64,000 bases of DNA from Streblospio benedicti (Eukaryota > Annelida > Polychaeta > Spionida > Spionidae). Numbering within the stretch: the first letter of the stretch is position 1; every line of letters begins with the position of its first letter. The stretch covers positions 46,592,793 to 46,656,792 of the forward strand of contig CM032666.1 in assembly GCA_019095985.1 (NCBI GenBank). The letters are read 5' to 3'. Positions 12,701-27,700 of the stretch are shown in pieces. The position numbers and the translations under genes were made by a program. The notes beneath the pieces are model-generated. The model was given only the letters and a program-made list of their open reading frames with translations. It searched no databases and was not told the DNA's origin.

Positions 12701-15700
12701 ATATCGCCCATGGATTCCTACTATCAGACAATATTGAACGATGGTGCACAGACACAACGCACTTCAGAATTTCAACACACCTGTCGAGGAAATCTCTTCT
12801 AACATGGCGTCCGGTAATGAACATGGTTTCACCAGATATTTTTATCAAAATATAGTTGTGTGGCATGTGCTAAGGACATCAAATGATGTTCAATCGATTT
12901 ATCATTAAAAGAATATTGGTGTACGATATGTAATTTCAAACCAAAGTGATGCATAGTTGTTCTAAAGAGTATTTCATGAATAACTTCTATTATTGTTCAT
13001 TGTCACTCGTGATTGGTTATGTACTAAAATTGTAATACTATTGTGATATCACACAGCATTAAAGAAAATCCCCCAAAAATGATTGGTCATGTGGTTTCTC
13101 ATATTCGCCCACTCCCACCCCACCTCCTCACTCATCCCTAATTTCGATTTTCTGAATGTCCCTCCAGCTTTCCAATATGTCCGCATAAAAGAAGGTTGTA
13201 CTGTAGCTAGTACTAACGTAGCGTCCAACCTATAAGGCTTTCTAGTCATAAGTTACATAATTGCTGACTACTCAATCATCAGTTTAAAGGATGGGCTACC
13301 CCTCCCATGATGCTGGGGCCCATGGTTTTAATGGCGAAGCTTCAGCCCTAAAAATGACCAAAGCTTTGAATATCCAAATGGGTGAAAATTGACATCTCTA
13401 AAAATAATAACCCCATTATGTGAACATTTTGCAATAACAGATTTAAGAACACATCTAAAATCAATCGAGCACTTTGTGAACAATAACCTGACCCTATAAA
13501 TACCATTAGCTATTCACTTGCACTTCACTTGCACTGATTAACATGATACTGTAAATAAGGAGGCAATTGGTTTATCACCTGCACTGAGTTACACATTCAT
13601 TCCTTGCCAAAACATAACTTGTCCACATATGGTACACTAAGTTACGACTTTTCTTCTTAGCATTGCTCTTTGTAGAACAACAATGAATATCATATGACTT
13701 TGTTTTTATGCAAGTTAAAGACATGAAATTACATGATATAAAAGACGGTCATAAACTATCAATCGTCCAAATTCTCTCTCCTCCATTAGTGTAGCTAGAT
13801 TGACAGCACTGGTCGATCCTGTATGTATCGGGTTTCAGGATATTCACAAAGTTCTGAAGATTGCCCTGTTCTTAATTTTGTTTATTAACATACATATACA
13901 TTATTATTGTACAAATGTGAAATCAAGTGTAAAATGACTTTTTTTACTTGGTTTTTATGTATTTAAAATTTCTAACAATCTGCCCAAATACCAGTTAGGC
14001 AGTTGGTGACTTCAAGGATTAACTTTACTAAAGTGAGATCTGTAGCTGTATATTAATCCCTTCCGCCCCCCTCCCATAGTTCCCCCTCCCCCCTTCAGCG
14101 CCAGCTCCCTTGAGAGGTAAGAACATTTGATAGTTATATCAATACGCTTTGTAATTGTAGCAATGCTTTAATACAGACTAAAGCACAATATATACCATAC
14201 ATATCTTGAATAGCATATGCTTACTTTCAATATTTTGTCGTAAAAATATCTAATTTATCAAGTTACTAATCGCTGGCAGTGGTAAATAGGAATATATAAG
14301 AAATATGGGTCGGATCTATATGAAACTTTACCTGTTATAGAAGTAGGATTTCATATGTGTACAAACACAAATATAATTTCATAATAATACATGCAATAAT
14401 TTTAAAAACAACGCCCTAAACTATAACTGTTACCTGAAACCAACAGTACACATCCAGAGAACCATTCAAAATAATACAATGTACACTTTTATCAATGAAA
14501 ACTTATATAATAGAGAACAAGGCTTGTGCATTACACCGAAAAATGTAAAATCTTCTGTTTCTATACCTAATTATCATTATAAATGTATAATAAACAAATA
14601 AAATGAAAATAAAATAGTTTAAACGTGCAATATTATAAATGGACCAAATTTTAATAGTACAAATATTCTCTTGAATATAGACAAAGTCTAACTGTAACAT
14701 TCACACGACACATGAAATCATATAAAATTATAATTAGAAAGAGCAAACAGCATAAAAATCTGAAAAGCAAAAAGACTGAACAAGTAACAGACTGTGCAAG
14801 GCTCTAACGCTGGAGAGTCAACATCTTCTGCATGTCAACAAACTAAACAACCAAACAGTGCATTACTCTGAAAATCATTTGAAATAATAAAACTGTAAAC
14901 TGAAAAATAACTACAACAGCTGGTATTTTTTGAAAGCTGGCACCTTTCTCTCTGGAAGACTAGCTGATGTATAATGTCCACTTTCTTGCCACCTAGCTTG
15001 AGACTCCACATGTTGAGATGGCCCTGCTTTTCTGCTGCACAAGCTGTCACCAGAAGTCCCTGTAATTACAGTACACTCTTTACTGTTCACTATGCTCACC
15101 ACTTTGCCCATTCTTATAAACTGTTGCAATCTTGACGTTCAATCATGAACCCTCACTGAAGTCAATTTTCTTGCACAGGTGGAAACTTGGTTTTATAAAA
15201 CTCCTGACTTGCTGATTTCCTGTAAGACTGCAGACAAAAAACCTGCAAAAAAAGAAAGATGATAGTCTATTACTATCGTCAGTGTGATGACCAAGTGTTT
15301 AGCCTACCTTTCTCTTGTAAATTTGAGCGAGTGCACTATATAGGGGTTTTTCTGGCGCAACGTCCAGAGGTGCAGGTGATCGTCTGTACAAGCAGTTACC
15401 ATAGCTCCCTGGAACAACATACACCACAGCAGAAAACATCATTTTGATGTTTTAGTTTTAACATACACAAGGTTTCTTTGATTCATAACACAACATTTTC
15501 CAATGCTTAGAGCCCAAATACATATCTAGATGAACAAAATGTGATGTGATGTAAATGTATATCTGGTAAAGTTGGATGGTAACATAATAGAAGACAAGGC
15601 CCCCACACCCAACTAAACCATTTATGTCCAGATCACTTCTCTGTATTATGTATCTAAATATAGAAATTAGTATTGTAAATAATAGCACAATCCATTTTCG

Positions 15701-18700
15701 TCTTTTAGCTGTGGTGCCATTCAACCAGAGGATGATACACACAACAAACATAATACAAATGATAAAAACCTTGTGCTGACCTACTAGAAATTTCACATAA
15801 CAGATACAGTCTGCAAGCAGTGGATTGGTTGAAAACAAAACAATCCACCCCTTTGAGATGAATATTAGTTAACTATACTTTTTGTAATCCATACATACTT
15901 ATTTTATACTGCTTATAACAAAAGAACCTGGATATGTGTCTGTATGTAAGAAGAACTAGGACTGTACCTCATTGATGAGAAAGAGCACCTGGATCACAGA
16001 GACGTCACCTTCATGCTTCACGTGACAATCCACTCCTGGTCTGCCAAAGCTGATACAAGGTCAAGGTTTCATTTAAAAAAAATGTAACTACTGTGTGACT
16101 GAAGTTTACAAAAGTAGGCAAGTTTTTTTTTTACGAGAACAGATTTATATACAATAGAGTAAAAATTACTAATACTTATAATAACTAGTCTAGTAGAATG
16201 AAATAAAAGGCTCAGTCTGTACATACATACAACATAAAATAGATTAACCAATAATTCTCATTAGGATTTTTATAACCATAAAATATTTACTCATGCAAAA
16301 TTACTATCATTACAATCAGCTATTTACAGATACAAAAAGTACTAAGCCAATCAAGTTAGTATTTGCCTATGGTTCTCACATTTGTGTAAAACTGTTACAG
16401 TCAATTGCTATTTGTGTATCATACTCTTCATGTGTGTGCATTACTCGTGAATAGAACCATTAGGCAAAATGGGCCATGAAAAAAATGATCTTAGATTATA
16501 CTACATGTACTACTATTTTCTACATGAAGTCCCAGTAATAAACTGAACATTTTATAAAAACAAAGTGTACATACTTTAAATACTCATATTTTAGCTCTTT
16601 TTGTGACTGTACGGAGAAATAAGTATTATTCATATATTCTAGAATTCATTTTCCATGAACTTAGAACTGTCTTATCCATGAAAATCCAATTTGTCTGCTT
16701 TTATCTCTTGTTTGCTTCAGCTATTAATAGTGCTCACAATGGGAGTTTTATATATGACCATCAAAATTTACTAATTTTAATTTGATGATCAAGGAGAAAG
16801 CTGAGGTTAAAAACAAGAGACTAGTGAGATGCTATGTGCTGTCCACATTACTCTATGCAGCAGAGACCTGGACCATAAATAAAGAGGTAGAAAATCGGAT
16901 CAATGCTTTTGAAATGTGGCTATTCCGCAAAATGCTCTGCATTTCCTATCAGGATCACATCACAAATGAACAGGTGCTGATAAGAGTACAAGAAAAGAGA
17001 ACCCTCCTGCAAACTATCAAGAAGCGTAAATAAACTTTCTTTGGCCATGTAATCAGGAAGGATGGTCTACAACTACAACTATTGGAGGGAAGAGTGGAAG
17101 GTGCCCGACAAAAGGGAAGACCGAGGAGACAATGGACCACAGACATCTTAGAATGGCTAGGTGTCCGGTATGGAGAAGCTGTGAAGGCAGCTCAATGCAA
17201 AAAAGAAATGGCAGACCATGACATCCAAAGTCCGGGAGGACACGGAACCTACTAGATACTAGATAGATAGATCATTGGTAACTATAGATACTTATCACTA
17301 GGACTGTTGGTTCACACATTGAAATATTAATGCATTTTATTGTGGTTGCATGTATTTTTACTTATCACTGTGCAATAACCAGCTTAAATTGTGGCCAACT
17401 AAGCAATATGATCAAAACATTGGAGCACGATCAAAGAATGTATATTGACTTCATCCTGGGTTCCATAATTCATGATTATGATTAGAATATTTTAAGATAC
17501 CTATTGGAACCTGTTATCTACATGTCAGCTAGACTTCCACTGATATCTTATCTTCATCTGGCCAAATGAACTCCTCCGTTGGTCACATGACCCTGTCTAC
17601 TTGTCTCTACTGTCACACGACTGCTGCTGCCATGGCGGTCATGTGACCAACTGAGGAGTTCATTTAGACTGATGAAGTTGATGACATATCCATGAAAGTC
17701 TTGCTGACATGTACGTTAACAAGTTCCAATAGGTACCGTATTCGTTCTTTTAAGTGCATCTGCCCCATTAAGCGCACCCCCTGTTTACACAGATTACACA
17801 TTAAACAAATCTTGCTTTTTTTTGCAAATATTTCTTTAACAAAGGCTACCTACTCCCATATACATGTGTATTGTGAGACTAACACGCTGGTATTATTCGG
17901 ATAACCACACAACCATGCTGGGTGCGTTATGAAACAATGTTCGCGGTTTATACATGTTAGTATTCCAGGGCTGCCAGCCCTGTCTCGTGGATTTCTGTAC
18001 TCCCGATGTCCCAGATCAGTATTTTAGGGGTCCAAATTAGTATTCTGAGTGCAAAATTAATTATTTACCCTTATTTTTCTTATTATAGCCGGAAATAAGT
18101 TATAATGTAAGGTAGAAAACATTGGCTAGATTAATTTTAATGCATAAAGTGAAATTCAACCTCATTCAAGAGCCATTGGAGTTCAGCATGGAGCCCGAAG
18201 TGGGGTGGCGGTGTGGAACCGGGGAAATAAAACACCCCAAAACCTGGGTTGCGGTTAAGTGGTATTAACTTCAGAAATAGGGTAGATCTATGTGGCTATA
18301 TTTTCTGTTACTGATTTATCTTCCCCACGGGTATAATTAGATCTAAGCTAGTATCATAACTGATATTAAAATTAAAAAATAAATCACCAATCCCACCCAG
18401 GCGGTATCCCCACCATAGTATAGTACAGTAAAAGTCCCCAACAACGGAGCAGTGTTCAACGGAAAATACTAGCAACGGAAAGAATTGCTGTGCATTAACA
18501 TTTTCCCTTTTATAGATCAGTAAAACTTGGAGTAATCAACGGAATGTCCTTAGCAACGAACAACGGAAGGCATTTTGGATGACAAACAACGGAATTAACC
18601 TTATTTTGCTTCCTTTGTTATCGTATTTCTTTGTTCGAGCCAATTATTCCCGCTATCGCACGTGGTTTCGTTATGTCGTAATAAAGATGTAAACACTCTA

Positions 18701-21700
18701 ACCGGCCAATCACAGCGCGTTCCGATATGAGACTCTCAGGTGCGGGTTCTATTTAAATGACACCCAGTATTTTGCACATGTGTTTTGTATACCGGAAGTC
18801 CATATCAGAAAAAAACAAAGGCAAAATTAAATAGTAATCTAAGATTATGGACGATATACTATCGAAAATCTTTGTTAGAAGATGCTAACATAATAAATAT
18901 TCGTGTATAAGAGAACTGCTATCAAAAAACAGAGAATGCATTCGTTGTATCAAGCAGGATTCAGTAAGTAAACACGTGATTGAGCGATAATGGATTCCGA
19001 TTTTAGTACTGTTACATGTAAATATTATGTTCAGATGACTAATCAACGGAAACCCTCTCCAACGGAAGAAAATTGGCCTGCAAAGTGGGTTCCGTTGTTG
19101 AGGAGATTTACTGTACTTGGTTTATTTTATGCAGTGTTGCCTGGGAAACCATTCAAAGACATACTGATCTTGGCGAGTATTGACATAAAGCACTAGTACT
19201 AGTCCTAGTATTTTGTCAGAACATTTTGAGAGTTGATCTAGCCTTATATTGGGCTGTATCCTGCATGCACAACAATACTAATGTTTTATATGTTGTCATA
19301 TCTTAAGTAATATTTAAATCTTTCATTACAAACAATTACATTGTGCTTTAGAACCCACATATATACGTAGTTATTATTTATTTCAACCTGCAAACTTTCG
19401 CAGCCGTGTTACCTTTAATTATATCATCGCTCATCTAAATAGTTTTCCACATATCCGCTAGAGGCGCTGCGTGCGTAACTCGATTCGAGTAAATTTTTTG
19501 CGTGAGCAATAACGCAAGTAAATTCATTCTACATAAAAATCATCCTGCTTCTGTATTTATCCTCATAACCACTGAAATCCGTACTGTAAATGGTACAGAT
19601 ACGTACTCCCGTAGTCAGACCCTCAAATTCGAATACGACCACATCCGTACTACTTGGCAGCCCTGGTATTCATCGTTCAAAGTGAGCGATAAAAGAAAAA
19701 ATGTATGAACCCCCCAAATTTGTTGGAGTGCGCTTGTTAGACATGTTTTTTGTTGAAATTTGTTTTTAGTAAGGGCACTGTGCATGCTTATTAGAACAAA
19801 TAAGGTATCTTAAAATATTCTATTCATAATTAGAGCACAAGCCAGGGGATTTGGCATCAATTATGTGGGGATTTGTTATCAATTATGTAAAAATACAGCA
19901 ATGTTGTAATACTCTTTTATAAAATATCAATAGTGATGATATGCTGATAGAGCAACTGTGACATTTTTTGACATGCCAGCGCATTGTGTCATTGTGTACT
20001 TTTTATACCAGTAGGATTAAAAAGCTTTTAATTCTATCAATGTATACAGAATCTTGTTCTGTTATATTTGATAGTAATATTTAAAGACAGAATTTATTCT
20101 GATTACTTTTATTATGTGGCTACAGGATTATGCTTCTTGACCAAAAGACTTAACATGGTCCATTAAAAACTAGCGAATGCTTGATGTGGAAGCATATTTC
20201 TTTGTGCTCTTTAATATAAAAGTGTTTATCACATTGGGTAGAAAATCATCAAATGGTTACCTATAAGCAATATTATTATTCTAGTGCTGTCGACTTGTCA
20301 CTACCTTGGTTCATGTCTCATTGTGTCGCTTCAGCAGCTGAAGCGAAAGCCTTGTTTCGTCCGTTTGTAACTATGTATGTATCTATGTATGTATGTACGT
20401 ATGTATGTTTGTCTCCGGACAAGCTAGAGCTTTTACGCTTCACCCGATTTCGTTCAAACTTTACACAACTATTTGGTATGACGCGACACCGAAGTGATTC
20501 GATGTTGGGCACTTTGCCAATTAAAGTGTGCTTTCTATAGTGCCATTTTGGGTCCATTTTCAACATTTCCTGCAATAGTTTTGTTGATGCTTGTGAGAAA
20601 GCATTCAAACCTTGTACAATGCTTACATGTCTAATGAACATTGACTGTATTCAATTTTGGCACTTTGCCAATCAGAGTTTACCTTTCAAATGAACATTTT
20701 AATTTTTTTCTTTCTATTTTGCCACTATAGTTTCAATACTGTGAGAAAACATGACCATCAGATTGGCATAATGGTTATATTGGAATAAGTGCTCAGAGAG
20801 CACAGCATTACCATTTTAATGTCGACTCATGGGCAATAGATATTTACTGTAGCCATGTTTAGAAAGCGCCTGCAATCCAAAGCCAATAACATAGATGTAG
20901 GATGAGTCACGCATCAATTGAGTAAGACTTTTTTTCTGCTTTGATTGCAAAGCAAACATCTTTATTGACCATGGGTCAATGTTGCTCTAGCGACGCTGTG
21001 CTCTCTGAGCACTTTTGATCTAGTTATTCTAGTTCAAGAAAATTAGAATTTAAAGGTTATGCTCAGTGGCCGAACAAATATGCTTGTACAGAAGCAATGT
21101 GATGTGGACTATGCATTCTGAAAGTGTTTTTCATTTAAACAGCATATTAAAGTATGTAGAGCAATTTAAATACAACGCAACAAGAGGCCAGTGGACACTC
21201 AAGTAAACACGTGAAAGCGAGAAATGTAAACCGAATGATTTTCGCTAGATGTAACTTGCACGGTGCACTTAAGAAGTCGTCTATCTCTCCCATGTTAAAC
21301 GTCACGTCTGCCGTCAGAAATCCACGGTACGTCTGGCGACAATCATTCGATTATGCAACATCACGTGACCTTGTGTTTTAGTTAGCAAGAAGGCATAATA
21401 TTTTTAAAGGTGAAATAACTATTAAACGTGGAAAATATATATATTATTTTCCTTGCACTTGCAATGGAAAAGGCATTATTCATTGATATTGGACTTGACA
21501 GAACAAAAATTATTTTGACTAAGCATTATCTTTAAGGCATGTGGCCCCTGTGATGAATGCCTACATTATATATTTCAGTTAAAAAGCTACCAAAATGTAA
21601 GGCATGAAAACATATAACGGTCTCTACTATGCACCTCATGAAACCGTAGGCTGCTAGACATTTTGAATTATGTACCTACAAGTTACAGAATAGTATGAGG

Positions 21701-24700
21701 TGGTAAAAAAGACTGTACATAAAACCTAATGGACAAATACATATACACAGATGAGCTTTCAACAAAATCATCGATGGTTGCATCCTGTCACTGATCCTGA
21801 GCATGACATTCATATTTGTACATATTTGTAATAGTAGGCAATTATAAATACTTTCACTAGATTGGAATGGCCATAAAGTGATAGTGGGTGGGGGGAGGGG
21901 GTAGAAATTTGAACGCTGTTTCAAATAACTCTTTTTTCTTGGTCTACAAACATTTTTATCAGCAATTGTAAATAAATATTTGTGTGGGTTTTTTTTTGCT
22001 TTCAAAGATAAATTAGGCCTCCAACCATAGCATATCAAAAGACCCTAAACTGCCAAAAAAGCATCTACTAGGGTAAGTTGCTTTTTAACTTCTTAATTTC
22101 AAATGTAAGTAAACCCTTTCTAAATCTTTGAAAGGACAATTTCAAAACAAAATGCAAGTTTTGCTGAAGAGACCCATCGCTAACCTAAACACGGATTTAT
22201 CAAATTATTCAAATATCTACGCAAGTACCCACATGTAGTGAAAGCCAACTGCTAAATGAACGCTATTATTCAACCATGGGCATTTGAATGATCATATAAG
22301 ATATATTTCAGTTAACCGTTATTGTAAACTTGATGCAGCATTAGAGCATGTATACTAATTAGTTGAATAAGTGCAAAGTACAAGGTAGTTGTTGTTAAAT
22401 GCATATAATACATGTATTTCAAATGGTTCATTGACCTATACTAATAGCAATAAACTGTACAGCAATGCCAAGATCATAAACCTGAACATCCATTTAGTAC
22501 TTAGACACAAGCTCACCTATATTTGGTATATTGTGAGCACTACTGTATATATAAGATTAGCGTATTGAGCAGAGAAGGACAGTACACGACTGCTGTATTC
22601 AGCAGCATGATTCCTGACTGCCTGTCCATGAGCAAAGCCCAACTGTTTCTATGAAACTTGTCAGAATGTTTTCCTTTTCACGATCACAGCTTTCGACTTC
22701 GATACTAAACCTGGACATACTGTCTAGTTAAAACCTGTTTCATACATACAAGATAAAGTTTAAAAGATAAAACACCATATATACTGATCTTAAACATGCC
22801 GAAATTTAGGTCAATTGAAAATCACTAAATTTATTCAACATTACAAAGTGCTTTACTTTTAAGGTGACAGCATATTCAAAAGTATGGGGCAAGTAAGATA
22901 ACATGTCTCATATTTACAAACTGAAAATATGGAGTGTGAAGGAAAAAACTTATTCCAATGAGAATTAAGTTATCAAGGTCAAGGTTCTGCCAGGACAATC
23001 CATATCCTGGTTACAACTGAGTGCTCTCTGAGCACATTGATCTACTCCAATTTGTTATATGGTGTGCACTTAGGATTGCCAACAGTAGGTGGGGGAACGA
23101 GGAGACAAACCATTTCACTCAGGCAAGTATTAAAATGGACATTTGTCAATATCCGTGGGTGGAGGGTGGCTACTCCATAGCATGGATGTATGGAGAGACT
23201 CAAGTCTCTATTGATAGAGATTCATCATATAAAGTGCAAATGGATGTTCTGTGTCTTGCACACATTAGATCATATAGAGAAAAATGTTTTCGCTTGATGA
23301 GTACTTGAAGAATACTTTCATAGTTAGTTTAACAATTGTTGAATAAATGTAAAGATATTGCATGTTATTATTTAATGCTTTTATCCATAGTAGAGCTCTA
23401 CTATGCCGAGTATGAAATTAACTTATTAATCCATCTACACATTTAAATAATAGTTATTACATAAAATTGAATACGACAATATTGAACAAAATTGAATAAA
23501 AAAGCTCCAAATTTTCAAACATTTATATTCATGTAACAATGGTATAGATATGGCAGGTTGAAGAAGACAATGCATTCTTTTTAACACGCCTTCAAGCAAC
23601 ATATATTGTTTTAACAGACGAAGTAGAGGATGAAAAGTTTGTGGTCCAAAATAATGCATATTATTACTTGCTACGCATGTTACTATTGAAGTATTATTGT
23701 AGTATCGACAATTAGATATATAATCCATAAAATGGCTGATTAAGGCTCTGATCAGTATGTAAGTGAAAATTATCGTTTATTTTTACTAAAATGCTTACAA
23801 TATTGTTCTACTAGTTCCCAACACCACTTTACAATAAAGAGATTTGTCCAACACGACTGGCAATTGAAGTATCATGTCAATCCTCTACTATGGTTGCATT
23901 CATAAATGAGTGGTTGGGGTCTAAACTAAACTCAATGCATATCTACATAATACTGTTATGTACATGTAACAATAAATGATAAACAGTTGATGTATGCAAG
24001 ATCAATTTTGTATTCTCAACTAGTGCAGTTTTTAATACCAACTTGGATACCATAATAATCACATAAGCTTTAGTCTCCAGACAAATGTAATAGTAGCTTG
24101 GCCAAAGAATTAATCAATAGCAAATGCACCCAGGATCTTGACCATACAACAATTTCTTCTGATCATCTAAGGGCTGAGTCATTATTTAAGATGTGGGGGG
24201 GTGGGGGTGGGGGGCGGAAGTTTTTTAGACATCGGTGTTTCTAACTTCTGACCCCCCGACGGGTTTGCAAATCAAATATATGACCCCCCGACGGGCCCTA
24301 AATATGAACTTCGGAACACCCCACTTTAATATATAACTTACTTAGCATATGACACCGCCATTTCCACATGTCCTGTGTATGTATTAGTATAGCATTGTAC
24401 TGTCATATCTGCTGTATGAATTTGCAAAAATAACTAGCTATATGTGTGAAACTATGAATGAAAAAACATAGTTTTTTTCTCCGGTTTATCAAATGCAATA
24501 AACAAAATGCAATTCAAACTGCATATATCATCTTGTCATATGAAAAGACTGGTGCTATCCAATTGAATTTAGAGAAAGAGATCTAATCTTTAATCTGTTA
24601 TTTTGAAAAAAAAAGTAAAAGAACTTATATTGTATTTTCCGAAAATAAAAGTTAGTGGTATCGAAAGACAATTAAACATAATATAATTCAATCTTCATAA

Positions 24701-27700
24701 AAGGGTTTCATATTCCATTTCATAAGCTGCTTGTAGTCGCTCAGACAATCAGGGTCAGGATTAACCACTTATCCACTCGTATTGACTAGTAAAAAGAAGT
24801 GGAGGACTAGTGCTAATTTTAAGAAAATCGTCCTTTTGACGAGGAGCAATTTTGAATAACTTGTCATACAGATATAGAGTTTGTACAAGGAGGACGAGTA
24901 CATTTTTTGCAGATCGAGTAGATATATGAGGGTTACTAGTCCTGCTGACGAGTAACACTTTTCAACCTAATCTTGACTCTGACAATTGCTCTAATAAAAG
25001 AGCCGATGAGCTATTATCAAAAACTCTAAATTCAATTAATAGCACCAGTCCTTTCATATCATGACAAGTTAACTTTGATATATTTTTAAGCAGTACAAAT
25101 TCTTGGGGCACTTGTTACTTAAAGAAAAACTTTCCATCCAATCACTAAAATCCTATGTCAAAAGCATCGTGGCAAATATTAGCAATACAATTGCTTGAGT
25201 TGAGTGTTGACATATGAAACTAGGCACAAAATAACAAGATATTTTATACAACCAAATGATTGATCACATACCCAAAAAAATATATCAGGACATTCTACCA
25301 ACATTTATCAAGAAATATAAACGCTTGCCACGGCCCCTTTCAGTAAATTTACAAAATTTGAACATTTGACCCCGCCCCCAGTAAAATTTCAAGAATCAGA
25401 ATATTTGACCCCCATATTCTTCCATTTTAAACTTTTGACCCCCCCCCCCCCACCCCCAACATTCAAATTCAAACTTCTGACCCCCCCACAACATTCAAAT
25501 TCAAACATCTGACCCCCCAGTTTTTTTCCGACCCCCCCCCACCACCACCTACGGCTTAAATAATGACTCAGCCCTAAAAATATCATGAAGTTACTTCAGT
25601 ACTAGTACCATCTTCTACATAAATTGCATTGTATGACTGTAAATCAATGAAACAGAACAAATGTTAGAACTTGCACTGTCCTCATGGAATATGACAAGTC
25701 AACTAAATTGCAATGTTGATTATCATTCCTGCAGATAAAGATATCACAATTTAAAATGATTGATATGCAAGTCAATACCAATAAAGAATACTATGAATAA
25801 CAAATCTCATATTATCTACAATAATTGAAACTAAAGAATATACAAAAATGTGCCACAAACAAATGAATGAAGCGCAAACTTATCCATGTGCTTGACATGT
25901 GAATTCTTAATCATCTACCATTTCCTTGGAGACTTGACCTGGTCAGAGCATAATACAATGCTTATTATGGAACAGGAGAAAATCATGTACATCATATTCA
26001 ACAGTCAAATTGGAGCAATATTCTTTGTATAATATATCACTTGATTGTAAATGAAGCTGCTGAAATATGAAGCCAGATGCATTAGCCATGCATGGAGTAT
26101 ACGGATTGAATGGGGGTGGGGGTGATTTGGATGGTAAGTGGCATGCTGTGGGTCACTGGTTGACTCAGATGGCCTGGTGTAGATAACAAGCCTCCCTGCA
26201 GTACTTGTCTGCTTCAATGAGATTTATGAGCAAGACTCAGTAACCAACAGGCCATAACTTTCATTCATAGTATGAATTCATTATTGTATCTGCTAGTAAT
26301 ACTTAGATTGTAAAGAAAACATCATTTCCATTGACAAGTTGTACATAGGCACTTACGATGAAAATTGACTTCCAAAAATAAGCAGACAATTTTCTAACAC
26401 TTTCATAACTATACAAGCTTGTAGACTATTGAAATAATGGATGTAAATGATGATAAATTGGATCATAATAAACTGTGATTTAATGCCATGAGTTTATATA
26501 TCGGACAGAGACAGATTATTTACTGATTTATGGTAACCAGATTGTAACCAAAATATCTTCCAGAACATCAGTCATTCCCCGTTACAAATATGTAATTATC
26601 AATTCAGAGATAAACCACGATGGACCATATTTGGTAAGATTGAAAACCCTTGTAAAATCAATAACTGATAATTTAATGTTGTAATCAGGGTTTTCATGTA
26701 ACAGCAATGATCATGATAGGCCATGTAAGGTTATTGTTGTCCCAAAATTATTATGCTCTTTGAGCAGTTTGATAGTCTAAAACATTTTGAAGTTTGCATG
26801 TAAATGAACTGTGCACATAAAAAGTAACCAACAATCAGGTGAGTAACAGCTTTACAACAGATTTCCATGTTAAACATGTAATCATGACCCAAAAAAGCAT
26901 GACACACACAATTGCTGTGTACATTATTGATGCTACCTAACAGATCAATAAGTTACAGCAGAAAGCATACAGAAACTAATGTAGACAGCTGTATAGATAG
27001 CGCTTTTATACAGTACCTCACTTGTGAAACCATTCGACACTTCGTGTAGATTATGTAATATTGATTGGCAAGTGAAGTCTCTACTACTTGAATATTACTC
27101 TACACTAATGCTAACTCAAATGAATAATGGTTTTATGGTTCATCGAATTCTGCTTATTTCTGTTTACAAATATTGCAAGATAGTCATAATAGATAATTAG
27201 ATACATATACATCAATGTTTCATTGGGGTTCTCTAGACCCGTGTTTCATGACCACCCACGCTGAAGATTTGCTATCGACCTGATGGTGCATGTATGGAGC
27301 CTTTCCACCCACATGCTTTTTTCTTATCACATTATTATGATACTGAGGCCCTTTACTAAACAATGAATTGAACATGTGACAACAGGAAAAAATTGGCATA
27401 TAGAAATTCCTGTACATGCGTAATGCTGTGTTTGTGCTTAGTGGTCATTCGGTAATTAAACTCATTCTTATTGTTGTTTCTACATGTACGTCGTAACTGC
27501 TGTTGAAAGGTTTGTCTAAAGAAGGATAAATTTGAATAAGGTTTTCTAAAATTCATGGGCTAAGTACTTTCGAATAAATAAATTCCTCATCAGAGCTAAA
27601 ATATCTCACTCTGAGTATCAGATGTCAAGCAAATTGACCTCTGAAACGTTCCGCTTGAGAGTGGATTAACATAATTTATGTGACCTCTTTAAATACTACT

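Larger units (their letters stand above)
17472..19841. mobile_element. Old TIR element carrying two younger insertions
   Basis: The left end reads attagaatattttaagata, then continues after the foldback insertion as ccgtattcgttcttttaagtg. The right end, inverted, reads atagaatattttaagatacc, then ttatttgttctaataagc. Removing the foldback and one TA restores the match. Subterminal GCGCACCCC and its inverse recur. The 18426-19113 element lies within. A shorter relative is at 4351-4712. Superfamily not assigned. Confidence 0.6.

Noticed and set aside
21676-22038. 120-codon minus-strand open frame
   Set aside because: Low-complexity intronic sequence, no homology and no splice support.
23021-23308. 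95-codon plus-strand open frame after the palindrome
   Set aside because: No family similarity or splice context; its ATG depends on chance and it begins inside the Helitron-like palindrome.
26754-26766. TGCTCTTTGAGCA followed by a tttgatagtcta-like sequence, resembling the Helitron-like palindrome
   Set aside because: Imperfect palindrome and altered 3' context; not distinguishable from chance.
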